A stretch of DNA of 33,643 nucleotides. Source: an uncultured Prevotella sp. Lineage in GTDB: Bacteria > Bacteroidota > Bacteroidia > Bacteroidales > Bacteroidaceae. Positions 8,379 to 17,112 of the stretch are shown here, in pieces. A model generated the notes under the pieces. That model did no database searches, had not been told where the DNA came from, and worked only from the letters and a program-made list of their open reading frames with translations. The stretch is from positions 1 to 33,643 of the forward strand of contig CALUMB010000128.1 of the NCBI GenBank assembly GCA_944321645.1, read 5' to 3'. The stretch's first letter is position 1. Every line of letters begins with the position of its first letter. The position numbers and the translations under genes are program-made.

Positions 8379-9224
8379 TTAAATGAAATGAGGGTGTATC
8401 AATTCGCTTTTTAATATTTTCGCGTCAAATTTGTGGCGTATGATTTCCGTTGCCATATCAATTCTGGATGCCACAAATATCGATTTTTCATAATCGTAAG
8501 AAATTAGAATGCCAACTAAACGCAAGATGCCATCGTCCTCCAAAAACCACAATCCTGCCCCACTGTTCCCCTCTGCCTTTGGTGCCGTCTGCTTTCTCGC
8601 ATCTCCAATTTTCTGGATTTTGTTACGATGAAATTCTATCAAGAAATTAATATTATTGTCATATCCCCATTCATGGTATTTCTTAAAATCTACGTAGCCA
8701 CTTGTCACATAATGGAAAGGAGAGACTTTTATTGTCTTTCTTTTCCTATCCATTTTTGATTTAGAAACAGGGTAACCTAAAATAAAATAGCGGTTTTCTT
8801 CAGACAACACATGATTATTCAATATTCTCTCATAAGGAAGGAATTTGTATTTTTGCTTCAAATCATCCGCAACCTCTGGCAGCAACTTGTACACGCCTAA
8901 ATCAGCATTATTGTTCTCCTCGGAATTTGACACCGACAAATAAGACAAATCGCCTTTGAAAACATAAAAGTCGCGCCCTATGATTGTGCCGACTTGATTT
9001 ATATCCTCGTCTTGGAAAGTATGTCCAGCTGTAAGTAAATAACTATTTCCATTAATTTCAGCCAACACTCCAGTTGCCAACGGCTGTTCTTCAACAGGCT
9101 CGACCTCTGGCTGCCTTCTAAATATCTGAACGACATAAGGACTTATTTCAGCAAACAATCCTCCAATCACAAGGCTTAGTTCTTCATTTTTATTTTGGTC
9201 TTTAGCTTGCTCTTTTGTATCCAT
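8379..9224 (-). CDS. Trypsin-like serine peptidase domain protein
   Basis: A 281-residue protein from the ATG at 9224 (a TTG at 9266 would add 14 unlikely residues). The chymotrypsin-fold triad is visible in order and normal spacing: His68 in LLTAGHTF, Asp108 in NNADLGVYKL and Ser221 in AEGNSGAGLW. The N-terminus (MDTKEQAKDQNKNEE) is hydrophilic, so there is no signal peptide and the enzyme should be cytoplasmic. The gene sits between a GT2 gene and an FrhB-like gene with gaps of 45 and 3 nt, inside the polysaccharide operon, where such a protein is unexpected. It might process a locus protein or be an inserted defence-type protease. No function can be assigned from sequence. Confidence 0.8.
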   Translation of the reverse strand: MDTKEQAKDQNKNEELSLVIGGLFAEISPYVVQIFRRQPEVEPVEEQPLATGVLAEINGNSYLLTAGHTFQDEDINQVGTIIGRDFYVFKGDLSYLSVSNSEENNNADLGVYKLLPEVADDLKQKYKFLPYERILNNHVLSEENRYFILGYPVSKSKMDRKRKTIKVSPFHYVTSGYVDFKKYHEWGYDNNINFLIEFHRNKIQKIGDARKQTAPKAEGNSGAGLWFLEDDGILRLVGILISYDYEKSIFVASRIDMATEIIRHKFDAKILKSELIHPHFI

Positions 9225-9269
9225 AAAGCATCTCAAGTGCTTAAGTGAGAAATGGCAAAACCACAAAAA

Positions 9270-10307
9270 TCACTTCATTATCTTGGTTAGTACATAAAAG
9301 GCAAAAAAGAGTTTGTGCCTGAACAAAAACAATATTAACCTTTGCTTTGCAGGCATTAGTCCCAAGGGATATGTGTCATAAAATGCAGCTCTCGTTAAAT
9401 AGTTGCTACATGATATAAAATCCTCACGAAGTTGTGCAATGTCCTTGCTTGAAGATGCCTTTATGTTAGAATACATTGAAAAACGGAAATACCCATACAA
9501 CAACTTAAGCAACCGTTCGTTCCATTCAACTTTGTTACGACAAATAACTGGAGTCAACGTGCTCTTCAATTTCTCATAAAGGGCAAATGATTTTTGGATG
9601 CGGTCTTGCCTATATCTATGTGTCAAAGAAGCCTCGTTTTCCCTGTAATAATAAAACCTGTCTCTCACAATCGTCACAGCCAAAGCCTTTTGCAATGCAC
9701 TTGCCTGATATAAGATGTCTTCTGACAAGAACTCACGTTCCGAGAGAAACCTCAAGCCATTAACGATGCCTCGTTTAAAAAGCCCCCTCCATACAGACAT
9801 ATAATATTTTCTGTCTGTTCTCTCTTCAGGCGAAGATGCCACCATATTTTTCAACACTTCGTCTACAACATCATTTCCACGAAAAGTTACGTCATGGTCA
9901 AATGGTTTTATGGTTTCTTTAACTTGGCCAGTCTCTGAATAATAAATTGAGTGGTTGCAATATACGATGTCGGCCTGTTCTGTCTGTGCTTTGTTATACA
10001 TGACATCGAACATCGTTGTTTCGACGAAATCGTCTGAATCCACAAACGCCACATATTCCCCAACAGCAACGTCTAAACCTGAATTTCTTGCGTAGCCTAA
10101 ACCGCCATTTTGCTTGTGTATAACTTTTATGCGCTTATCACGCTTAGCATAATCATCGCACATTTGCGGGCATCCATCAGGCGACTCATCGTCCACCATT
10201 ATTATCTCAATTTCTTTTAGAGTCTGCCCAAGTAACGACTGCATACAGCGGTCAAGGTATTTCTCAACATTGTAAATCGGAACTATTATGCTTACTTTCG
10301 GCAACAT
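9270..10307 (-). CDS. GT2-family (GT-A) glycosyltransferase
   Basis: A 345-residue enzyme with KVSIIVPIYNVEKYLDRCMQ at the N-terminus, then IIMVDDESPDGCP, GLGYARNSGLDVAVGEY and the metal-binding DSDD at about residues 90-93. A C-terminal region of about 180 residues contains FLSEREFLSEDILYQ. It would transfer one sugar to the growing repeat unit. Its start codon lies 16 nt inside the end of the DUF6625 gene, so translation is coupled. The gene belongs to the AT-rich segment of the locus (8.4-15.8 kb), in contrast to the GC-rich genes on both sides, which suggests it arrived with that block. Confidence 0.92.
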   Translation of the reverse strand: MLPKVSIIVPIYNVEKYLDRCMQSLLGQTLKEIEIIMVDDESPDGCPQMCDDYAKRDKRIKVIHKQNGGLGYARNSGLDVAVGEYVAFVDSDDFVETTMFDVMYNKAQTEQADIVYCNHSIYYSETGQVKETIKPFDHDVTFRGNDVVDEVLKNMVASSPEERTDRKYYMSVWRGLFKRGIVNGLRFLSEREFLSEDILYQASALQKALAVTIVRDRFYYYRENEASLTHRYRQDRIQKSFALYEKLKSTLTPVICRNKVEWNERLLKLLYGYFRFSMYSNIKASSSKDIAQLREDFISCSNYLTRAAFYDTYPLGLMPAKQRLILFLFRHKLFFAFYVLTKIMK

Positions 10308-11299
10308 TTAATTTTACGCTCGATTAATTTTATCCGTCTAATAAACTTCTGGAGGATAACTACATTCCAATAATGGAAACAAATTGTTGATTTTTTAATC
10401 CCCTCAAAATTATCCAAAGAAACATCACTAACTTCCAATACTCCAAATTCGTTGGGTATAATCTTAAACACACCACATCTCTCAACATCCAAAAAGCGTG
10501 AAACTTTCATTCTACGCTTTTGTAGGTGCATATATAGGAAATCTTCTTGCACAAGTTGCCCCCCCTCTACAAAAAGCCTACATAAGTTTCCATTTCGCCA
10601 CAAATATAATGCGTCTTTGTATCTTTCTATTTTATAACCATGTCCATTATTTTCAACATCCCTTCCGACATAAATTGTCCTGACAAATTTTGTTTTTGGG
10701 AAATAAACATTAAAAGACATATCTTGGCTGAATATAGATTTATTCTTGCTGAGAAATATCCCGTTGACATTGTTTCCATCCTTCCATTCTTCATCGAACC
10801 AACAAATATTGTTTGTAGAAAAGACCTCTTTATACAACAACCTGCCATTAAACTCAGACATGAACACTCGGATATTTTCATTCGTGTTCTTATAAATCGT
10901 CATATGGCCCAAACAAAAGACCTTATCAAACTTCGCCAAGAAATCCAAAGTGAGATGGCGAGAAAGATTTCCCATGATTGTGTCCAAGTCACAATGCCCC
11001 CAATAAGCATAATCTCGCAAATATTCCTCGAAAATAAAGCCATAAGCAGGCTTATAATCGCAAAGCTTATATGGTGTGCTTAACGACACTTCAAAATCAA
11101 ATTTCGCTTGCACGATGCGTTTCAAATCAGAGAAAGACATCTGTACCTTCTTTACATTTTCAGGGTAGTTGTAGTCTTTCGTATTGTCAGTGAATATTAT
11201 CCAATCAAACGAAGGATTCCACCTGCAAGATTTCAGGAACAAAGGGAAATATTCTGGAAACTCTCCAAAATAAGGAATTATAAAACAACAAGTTTTCAT
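10292..11299 (-). CDS. DUF6625-type putative glycosyltransferase
   Basis: A 335-residue protein of the DUF6625 type common in Bacteroidales capsule loci. The start MKTCCFIIPYFGEFPEYFP and the segment LCDYKPAYGFIFEEYL are characteristic. HCDLDTIMGNL at about residues 102-112 contains a DxD (D104, D106) of the kind that binds a metal-nucleotide sugar in GT-A enzymes. This makes a glycosyltransferase role likely, though it is inferred from the motif and the location. It starts in a TAATG one-base overlap with the polymerase gene upstream and overlaps the GT2 gene downstream. The gene is strongly AT-rich. Confidence 0.85.
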   Translation of the reverse strand: MKTCCFIIPYFGEFPEYFPLFLKSCRWNPSFDWIIFTDNTKDYNYPENVKKVQMSFSDLKRIVQAKFDFEVSLSTPYKLCDYKPAYGFIFEEYLRDYAYWGHCDLDTIMGNLSRHLTLDFLAKFDKVFCLGHMTIYKNTNENIRVFMSEFNGRLLYKEVFSTNNICWFDEEWKDGNNVNGIFLSKNKSIFSQDMSFNVYFPKTKFVRTIYVGRDVENNGHGYKIERYKDALYLWRNGNLCRLFVEGGQLVQEDFLYMHLQKRRMKVSRFLDVERCGVFKIIPNEFGVLEVSDVSLDNFEGIKKSTICFHYWNVVILQKFIRRIKLIERKIKCCRK

Positions 11300-12543
11300 T
11301 ATTTACGCTTTAAATTACTTTCAAGTTGTTTTGTTACTACTCCACCGATTGACAAGACAAACAATGGAATAATTGAGTTATAAGAACGCAAAGTAGCGTT
11401 ATACCAAATTGTCATGAAACACAAAAATACAATTATTATGCAAATATCATAATAATACTTCAACTCGTCAGGACAGCGTTTTTTGTTTCGCCAATTAACG
11501 TACAAGATGGAAATGAAAAACGACAAAAACAAGACAATCCCAATCCAACCTGTCTGCAAGAAATTCACATGAAAAGTAAACCAGTCATAACGAAGCCAAC
11601 CAAATTTGTTATAAAAATCGTTACTTATAAAAGAAAGTGCAGTAGACTCTTCGCACATTCCAAGCCCCAGGCCAAAAAGGTTTTGCCATTCTTCCACAAA
11701 AAACAATTTAGATATTATCTGTGAGCTTCCAACACGTGGCAACTCGAAAGCATTTTCCTGGTAAGACATAAAGGCTTCCTTATTTGTCAAAACTTCAAGG
11801 CTACCACTTCCATTTATGTCTGTAAGCACCGTTGAAGCGATAACCATCACCACAACAAGCGCAATGCCCGTCAAGGCTTTTTTAAAACTTAGCTTTTTCC
11901 CTGTAATATAATAATAGAAGAAAATAATTATGGTTTCAATAAATATAAACTTTTCCTCTTCAATTGCTGCTATCAACAATGAAGAAAGCAACACAAAAAC
12001 GAACTGCCATAGCTTGCATTTACGGTTTGTGTAATTGAAAAGATACCACGCAATTAGTACGCCACAGAAAATGTCCTGTCCGTTTCCATTTATGAAAGCC
12101 CCATTGTTTGTGTCCATATAATAGCCCAACACAAAATACTGATATAGCGCACATGCTAAATTCAAGAATTGGAAATAAAAGAAGAACTTGAACAGCTTGT
12201 CTATGTCCTGTAGGCATAAAAACGATGCTGAAGCAAAAAATATAGCCAACGACAAATATTGATTTCTAAGCCCCCAGATAAAATTAATTGGTTCTACGCC
12301 GTTAATTACAGCTCCGATAAATAAGACAGGGAAAAGGATGCCCAATATTGCTGTTGGAAGTCTTAAACCTGCCTGCCCAATCTTAAAATTATCTTTCAAC
12401 AAAATAAAAACCAGAAGAATGTCTATAAAGAAAAGACACGCCTTATTAAAGGCCAAATTCTTAATAGCAAAGCCACAAAACAGATTGTAGCCTACGATAA
12501 AAAGCACCAGTTTCCTCGATGTCAACTTCAACGACATAGGCAT
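11299..12543 (-). CDS. Wzy-like O-antigen/capsule polymerase
   Basis: A 414-residue very hydrophobic protein with about ten or eleven predicted membrane segments (for example LVLFIVGYNLFCGFAIK, FFYFQFLNLACALYQYFVL, ALTGIALVVVMVIASTVL, IGIVLFLSFFISILY). A large loop lies around residues 235-315. This layout, and being the only polytopic protein besides the flippase, fits a Wzy polymerase, which links repeat units on the periplasmic side of the inner membrane. Wzy proteins have little sequence conservation, so the assignment rests on topology and context. One-base TAATG overlaps join it to both neighbours. Confidence 0.78.
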   Translation of the reverse strand: MPMSLKLTSRKLVLFIVGYNLFCGFAIKNLAFNKACLFFIDILLVFILLKDNFKIGQAGLRLPTAILGILFPVLFIGAVINGVEPINFIWGLRNQYLSLAIFFASASFLCLQDIDKLFKFFFYFQFLNLACALYQYFVLGYYMDTNNGAFINGNGQDIFCGVLIAWYLFNYTNRKCKLWQFVFVLLSSLLIAAIEEEKFIFIETIIIFFYYYITGKKLSFKKALTGIALVVVMVIASTVLTDINGSGSLEVLTNKEAFMSYQENAFELPRVGSSQIISKLFFVEEWQNLFGLGLGMCEESTALSFISNDFYNKFGWLRYDWFTFHVNFLQTGWIGIVLFLSFFISILYVNWRNKKRCPDELKYYYDICIIIVFLCFMTIWYNATLRSYNSIIPLFVLSIGGVVTKQLESNLKRK

Positions 12544-13325
12544 TACTTCCTCTTTATTTTTCGCAATGGGGCAAACATATACCTTGTTAGCGTCATTGCA
12601 TTTTTGTAGCCAATATACTTCCTCAGGTGATTTCTTAACCTAACCTCTGCCGCTAAACTTTTTGTCCATGTTCCGCTGAAATGGTGGATACTGTAGGTCT
12701 TTGAAGTCAAATACAGCATTTCGTCAGTTATGTTAGACTGCGGACAAAAATACTCAGGCGAAAAAGCTACCCCTCTATCAAAACGTTGCGTTTTGCGGTT
12801 TGCCACCAATCCATATTTTTTCAAAACCAAGGTCTGGTAATGAGGGCAGGCTACAAGGTTTAATGACCCATCCGCATTGTAAAATGATAATCCGGCATAC
12901 AAGTCCAAAATATCTTTCAGCGCAGGATGTCCTTTTATAGCGCCATATCCCAAGCCCAAATTGACGGACTCCTCATATTCTTTTTTGAGCTTGTCCATCA
13001 AAGGATCACGGCTTTCAAAGCCACAAAACATTTCCTCTCCCAACAAATCGTCAAATGGCCTAACCACCTCGACGTCTGTGTCAAGGTAAATTCCGCCATA
13101 ATTGTATATCACGTCTATGCGCGCATAGTCAGATACAAAAGCCCACTTCTTCTCCTTATAAGCGTCGGCCATATATTGACACTTTGAGACGTCAAAATTA
13201 TCTTCGTTCCATTCTTTTATCTCGTAGTCGGGCATTTTTTTCTTCCAAGTCTGGATGAACCTTAGCACGCTGTCGGGCTTTGGGTTGCGCCCGAACCAGC
13301 AATAGTGAATTACTTTTGGAATCAT
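12543..13325 (-). CDS. GT32-family glycosyltransferase (DXD sugar-binding)
   Basis: A 260-residue enzyme with the hallmark of the Gly_transf_sug/GT32 family: MIPKVIHYCWFGRNPKPDSV at the start, EIKEWNEDNFD, then ARIDVIYNYGGIYLDTDVEV with the catalytic DxD at D82/D84. These are retaining GT-A enzymes, often mannosyl- or galactosyltransferases in capsule loci. The length is normal. It is preceded by a 131-base gap after the GT4 gene, wider than most in this operon, and is coupled to the polymerase by a TAATG overlap. Confidence 0.92.
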   Translation of the reverse strand: MIPKVIHYCWFGRNPKPDSVLRFIQTWKKKMPDYEIKEWNEDNFDVSKCQYMADAYKEKKWAFVSDYARIDVIYNYGGIYLDTDVEVVRPFDDLLGEEMFCGFESRDPLMDKLKKEYEESVNLGLGYGAIKGHPALKDILDLYAGLSFYNADGSLNLVACPHYQTLVLKKYGLVANRKTQRFDRGVAFSPEYFCPQSNITDEMLYLTSKTYSIHHFSGTWTKSLAAEVRLRNHLRKYIGYKNAMTLTRYMFAPLRKIKRK

Positions 13326-13456
13326 TACTGTGTAGTTAATTCAAGAATTAGTTTGTATGGGTGTGATTGTCTTCTTTATTTATTATAATCGTTGGCACTC
13401 TTGGCAGAGAAATGTATAACCCAATGGAAAGAATACCTCTTCAACAGGAAGCCATT
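13326..13456. other. Short intergenic gap with possible gene-end remnant
   Basis: About 130 bases between GT4 and GT32 genes. Immediately after the GT4 stop, the next frame on the minus strand stays open for about 26 codons (NGFLLKRYSFHWVIHFSAK) without a start codon. It may be the original tail of the GT4 gene displaced by a frameshift, or the end of a lost gene. I see no promoter or terminator. Confidence 0.25.
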
Positions 13457-14653
13457 TTACAAGGCATCCAAGCTTTGGAACAAATAAACCCAATCTTTAC
13501 ATATTTTGTCGGCAGTGAACCTTTTGCTTGACTCTATGGCTTTAAAGGCCATTTCTTTTCTCATTTCGGCATTGAGCATCAGTGTAGCCAACTTCCTTGC
13601 AAACGACTCAATGTCCCCATTTGGTATGGCAAATCCATTTTCACCATCAGTAATAATGTCTGTCAAAGAAGAATAGCTATTGAAAGCAACTGGTACGACC
13701 CCAAATTGTTGTGCTTCTGTCAGGGTTAGTCCCCATCCCTCATACGCTGACGTAAACATGAACAATGACGCTCTGTTGTAATAGCGTACAGGATTTTGCG
13801 CACCTTCCATCGCCACTCTTTGAAGATTCTCCCGCTGGATGAAATTCTTGTAAAAGGAAGCATATTCTTCGCCATGGCCGACAATAGTCAGTTTCCAGTC
13901 ATTCAGCCTTGGGTCTCGTTCAATGATTTTCCAGACCCTTAGTGCCAAAGACAGCTTTTTTTGCTTTTCATCCAATCTCGATACAATCAGGACTTCACGC
14001 TCTTTTTTATCATATTCCGCAATGTTGAAGAAACTACTGAAAGATAAAGCATTATGGATATACGCAAATTTTTTGTCGTCGTTTATTCCAGCATAGGCCA
14101 TCCATTCGTTTTTGAATTTTTCTGATAGCAAAACCAGTTTGTCCGATTTGGCATAAGCCTCGCGGTATTCTTGGGCTATTTTTCTTTTTTCGTTTGATTT
14201 CAAGATTGGGAACATTGCCAAGTTGATGACGTTTCTTGCTTTGCCCTTTAATGTTTGGCTTTTCCTTAAGTTGAACAGGGTGTGGTGTAGGTTGAAGAAG
14301 TTCTCTTCCGCCCCAGGGTTGAAGTGGTGAACGGAAATCAAATGTTTGGCAGAGAATCTGTCAAGGACATTTCGTATTTTAGGTGTCAAGCCAATGCCTT
14401 GGTTTATGATGATGTCAATATCGTGTTTTTTTACGACTTCATACAACTGGGCTTCAAAATCATCACCAAACTTAATCCTTTCTGTTGCCTGAAACTTTGT
14501 TTTCTTGAAATTTGGCCCCAACGGGGTTGAATAGGCCGAAAAGCATTTAATGTTTGGATAAGATTGAAGCCCGGTGGCTATTGTGTCCGTGATCCTCTCT
14601 GTCCCGCCTTTGATGGGCGACACCTCAAAAACAGTGTAAAAAAGAATGTTCAT
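13457..14653 (-). CDS. GT4-family glycosyltransferase
   Basis: A 398-residue GT-B enzyme. The N-terminus MNILFYTVFEVSPIKGGTER holds the acceptor-side glycine loop. The donor domain has EVLIVSRLDEKQKKLSLALR and GEEYASFYKNFIQ, followed by FMFTSAYEGWGLTLTEAQQFG, the EX7E region of the GT4 family. It should add a sugar to the lipid-linked intermediate in the cytoplasm. Its ATG lies in a 4-nt overlap with the stop of the pyruvyl transferase upstream. The frame ends at a TAA followed by sequence that might be a displaced tail, so the last residues could be altered. Confidence 0.92.
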   Translation of the reverse strand: MNILFYTVFEVSPIKGGTERITDTIATGLQSYPNIKCFSAYSTPLGPNFKKTKFQATERIKFGDDFEAQLYEVVKKHDIDIIINQGIGLTPKIRNVLDRFSAKHLISVHHFNPGAEENFFNLHHTLFNLRKSQTLKGKARNVINLAMFPILKSNEKRKIAQEYREAYAKSDKLVLLSEKFKNEWMAYAGINDDKKFAYIHNALSFSSFFNIAEYDKKEREVLIVSRLDEKQKKLSLALRVWKIIERDPRLNDWKLTIVGHGEEYASFYKNFIQRENLQRVAMEGAQNPVRYYNRASLFMFTSAYEGWGLTLTEAQQFGVVPVAFNSYSSLTDIITDGENGFAIPNGDIESFARKLATLMLNAEMRKEMAFKAIESSKRFTADKICKDWVYLFQSLDAL

Positions 14654-15825
14654 TTCAGGTTGGCATTTAAAAAATCGAAAGACTTTCTTTGCAACTCACA
14701 AATTTTATCGTCCACTATTGTCCAGTCAATATAAGCCTCAGCTTGCTTTTTTATTGGATTTTTGGGGTCTAAGACCCTGTCAGGCAAGCCAACGGAATTT
14801 AGCAGGGACACTATGCGGTCGTTTCCTTTTGAAAACCTGTTTGTCAACAATATGGCTAAAAAGGGCTTGTGCATTTTTATGCAGAAGACAACCCCATGGA
14901 AAGAAGTCGTAATTACGCATTTTGAATTGTCAATATAATACAGCCATTCTGGCACAGTCGCTTGCAAATTGCTATGCCCATCGATTAGTTCACGGGCCTG
15001 GACATAGCCAGAGGAGCATACTGTTTTTATATCCAGCCCGCTTTCTGCTTGGTAATCTTTGATTTTGTTCCAGTAAATCTCTTCTTTGTCCTCAACATTC
15101 AGTACGTACATAAACAAATACGGCTTGCTCACGTCCTCCTTTGGCTTTTGTTCTAACCCCCTATATACGTTGGCAGGCAGCAGCAGTGTGGGGTCTAACG
15201 TTACAACGGCGTTGCTGATGCCGACACGTTTACAAAGCAATTCGGAACTCTTTTCGCGCACGCTTATTGCATCAAATTTGCGGAGGTATTTTCTGAACGC
15301 CTTCAATTCCTCGTCCTTTAAATTCCTTCCGATGCTGGCAGCATAAGAGATACGTTTCGTGTATTTATCCCCAAAATTTAAAAACCAGGCCCCCGTTTCT
15401 GATTTTAGCAAGGAATTGTTCCACACCTGGTCGCTACCACAAATGTATGCCTCGGCAACAGGAGGGTGCTTTTTCAATTCTTTCAGAGAATGGAAGCATT
15501 CTTCTGACGCAATTATATGTTTTTCACGGAACTCGTCAAACTTTCGCTCTTTGTTTAGCATGGCGTTCTTTTCAAACAATTCCCGCTCGTGCCTATCCGC
15601 TTTGTGTCCTTGGCCGCTCTGTCCTGAGAGGCGGCTAAGTATTTTTTTTAAAGACAAGTTGCGCTTAATCCTAACTACTATATTGTCTTTCTGAAAGACA
15701 GGGGAATATCTAATCAAAAAGGCTTCATGCCCTTGTTGGCGCAAAAAATTCTCTAATGCAAAACATTGCAAGATTTGCCCATAATTGTCCGTTGAAGTCC
15801 AATAGGTTAATATGCCGACCCTCAT
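14650..15825 (-). CDS. Polysaccharide pyruvyl transferase family protein
   Basis: A 391-residue protein of the same family as 5805-6899 but clearly diverged. Landmarks are MRVGILTYWTSTDNYGQILQ, EAYICGSDQVWNNSLL, KRISYAASIGRN, AISVREKSSELL, VVTLDPTLLLPANVY, and CVITTSFHGVVFCIKM. The conserved SFHG near the C-terminus is part of the donor site in CsaB-like enzymes. It would pyruvylate, or similarly modify, a sugar residue. It is followed by a GT4 gene with a 4-nt overlap and preceded, 21 nt upstream, by an FrhB-like iron-sulfur gene. It lies at the AT-rich side of a sharp change in base composition near 15.84 kb. Confidence 0.9.
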   Translation of the reverse strand: MRVGILTYWTSTDNYGQILQCFALENFLRQQGHEAFLIRYSPVFQKDNIVVRIKRNLSLKKILSRLSGQSGQGHKADRHERELFEKNAMLNKERKFDEFREKHIIASEECFHSLKELKKHPPVAEAYICGSDQVWNNSLLKSETGAWFLNFGDKYTKRISYAASIGRNLKDEELKAFRKYLRKFDAISVREKSSELLCKRVGISNAVVTLDPTLLLPANVYRGLEQKPKEDVSKPYLFMYVLNVEDKEEIYWNKIKDYQAESGLDIKTVCSSGYVQARELIDGHSNLQATVPEWLYYIDNSKCVITTSFHGVVFCIKMHKPFLAILLTNRFSKGNDRIVSLLNSVGLPDRVLDPKNPIKKQAEAYIDWTIVDDKICELQRKSFDFLNANLK

Positions 15826-15846
15826 GTTGTCTTGTTTTATTTGTTG

Positions 15847-17112
15847 TTACTTGCCCGTTATCCTTTTCAATTTCCCAAATCCGCCCTTGCCGAGCAACGC
15901 ATAGGCGGCACGCCTTGCCATGCTTGCCGCCCTCTTGGCGAGCGGAATGCGGCGGCATATCCCCACCGCTTGCTTAACGGTGTGGCCTTCGGCGAGCAAC
16001 CTAAAGAAAGTCTCGCGCTTGGGATGGGCGGCCAAGTGCTCGTTGAATCCTCCGTTGAATCGCCTTGCGTCGTCGAGCGACGACTTGCGCACTTCCATGT
16101 CGAGCCGTCCGAACGCCTCTGTGCCTTTGTCGGTGTTGGCAAGCACAAGGCCAACGCCCTTGTCGTCGTCGAAGTCTGGCATCAGCCTGTCTATGCCCCA
16201 ATAGTCGGCGATGGTTAGGTCGCTGTGGCTCACGCCGTTTTTGCACTTGCAAGAGTAGCAAGACGGGCGCAGGTAGATGTCGGACAGGAAGCCGAGCATA
16301 TACGCATTCTCATAGTGCCTAACGGACAACAAAACTGAATTTTTGTCCGCCTTGGCGGCGGACCTTCCACGGACAACAAAACTGTATTTTTTCCAGCCAA
16401 ACGATTTCTTATCCCTAAACTCTATGCCCGTTAGCACGGGCAGGGAGTTTAGGGATTGAGACAAAACTGTATTTTTTCCAGCCGCCGCCCTGAAGGCGGC
16501 CCCGGCGCCAAAAGCCTCGCCTAAATACCTCCGCCACACGCCAGGGCTTGGAACGCCGTGGCACAGGAAGTCCACCGCGAGTAGGTTTGGATAGTCCTTG
16601 CGCAGGAATTGGCGCAGCCCTGCTATCTGGCAGGGGCTGCCGGTGAACAGCACCTCGCGCCCCTGCTTCAGGAACGCCTCGGCGTCGCGGTAGCTGCTGC
16701 CTATGCAGCTCTGCGCATACTTGCTGCCCATCATGGCCTTCACGCCCTCAAGCGTTTCGGCATACGCGTGGGCGACTTCCCAGCCACTGTCAAACACGGC
16801 GCCGAACACCACGCCGCCGCGCCCCAGCACTTCCCTGGCCAGCGCTATGAACACGCCGCCCGACGAGCTGGCCATGCGCTCCGCCTCGTCGCGGTTCTTC
16901 ACGGCGAGCACTTCCTGCGGCGGCAGCTTTTCGGGGCGGTTGAGCCATGGGCACACGCGTTCGCACAGCCCGCAGTCGATACAATTGCCAACATCCACAT
17001 GAGGGTAGAGGAAGCCCTCCTCGTCCTCCTCCAAGGATATGCACTTGCTTGGGCAACGCTGCACGCACGCCGAGCAGCCGCAACAATCATGTTTTTCTGT
17101 TATGTGTATCAT
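15847..17112 (-). CDS. FrhB-like iron-sulfur protein with internal DNA duplications
   Basis: A 421-residue protein. The ATG at 17112 is preferred because MIHITEKHDCCGCSACVQRC is the family's first cluster and the start overlaps the flippase stop by 4 nt. Two 4Fe-4S motifs are C10/C13/C16/C20 and CIDCGLCERVCP (C44-C54), followed by MASSSGGVFIALAREV, LFTGSPCQIAGLRQFL, VDFLCHGVPSPGVW and SDLTIADYWGID, as in other family members. Around residues 205-265 the coding DNA contains repeated and palindromic segments (16323-16500). These insert sequence such as GKNTVLSQSLNSLPVLTG before the normal FRDKKSFGWKKYSF motif. The reading frame stays open, so the protein is probably still made. Partner of the pyruvyl transferase downstream. 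Confidence 0.87.
   Translation of the reverse strand: MIHITEKHDCCGCSACVQRCPSKCISLEEDEEGFLYPHVDVGNCIDCGLCERVCPWLNRPEKLPPQEVLAVKNRDEAERMASSSGGVFIALAREVLGRGGVVFGAVFDSGWEVAHAYAETLEGVKAMMGSKYAQSCIGSSYRDAEAFLKQGREVLFTGSPCQIAGLRQFLRKDYPNLLAVDFLCHGVPSPGVWRRYLGEAFGAGAAFRAAAGKNTVLSQSLNSLPVLTGIEFRDKKSFGWKKYSFVVRGRSAAKADKNSVLLSVRHYENAYMLGFLSDIYLRPSCYSCKCKNGVSHSDLTIADYWGIDRLMPDFDDDKGVGLVLANTDKGTEAFGRLDMEVRKSSLDDARRFNGGFNEHLAAHPKRETFFRLLAEGHTVKQAVGICRRIPLAKRAASMARRAAYALLGKGGFGKLKRITGK
16323..16500. repeat. Cluster of direct and inverted repeats inside a coding sequence
   Basis: A 23-base sequence occurs twice exactly (16376-16398 and 16461-16483). A related 15-mer CGGACAACAAAACTG occurs at 16323-16337 and 16370-16384. 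Three inverted repeats lie in between: GTCCGCC/GGCGGAC (16345-16363), CCCTAAACTC/GAGTTTAGGG with an inner CCCGT/ACGGG (16412-16454), and GCCGCC/GGCGGC (16484-16500). The 23-base copies are read in different frames, giving GWKKYSF in one place and GKNTVLS in the other. All of this is inside the FrhB-like gene. Confidence 0.75.
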
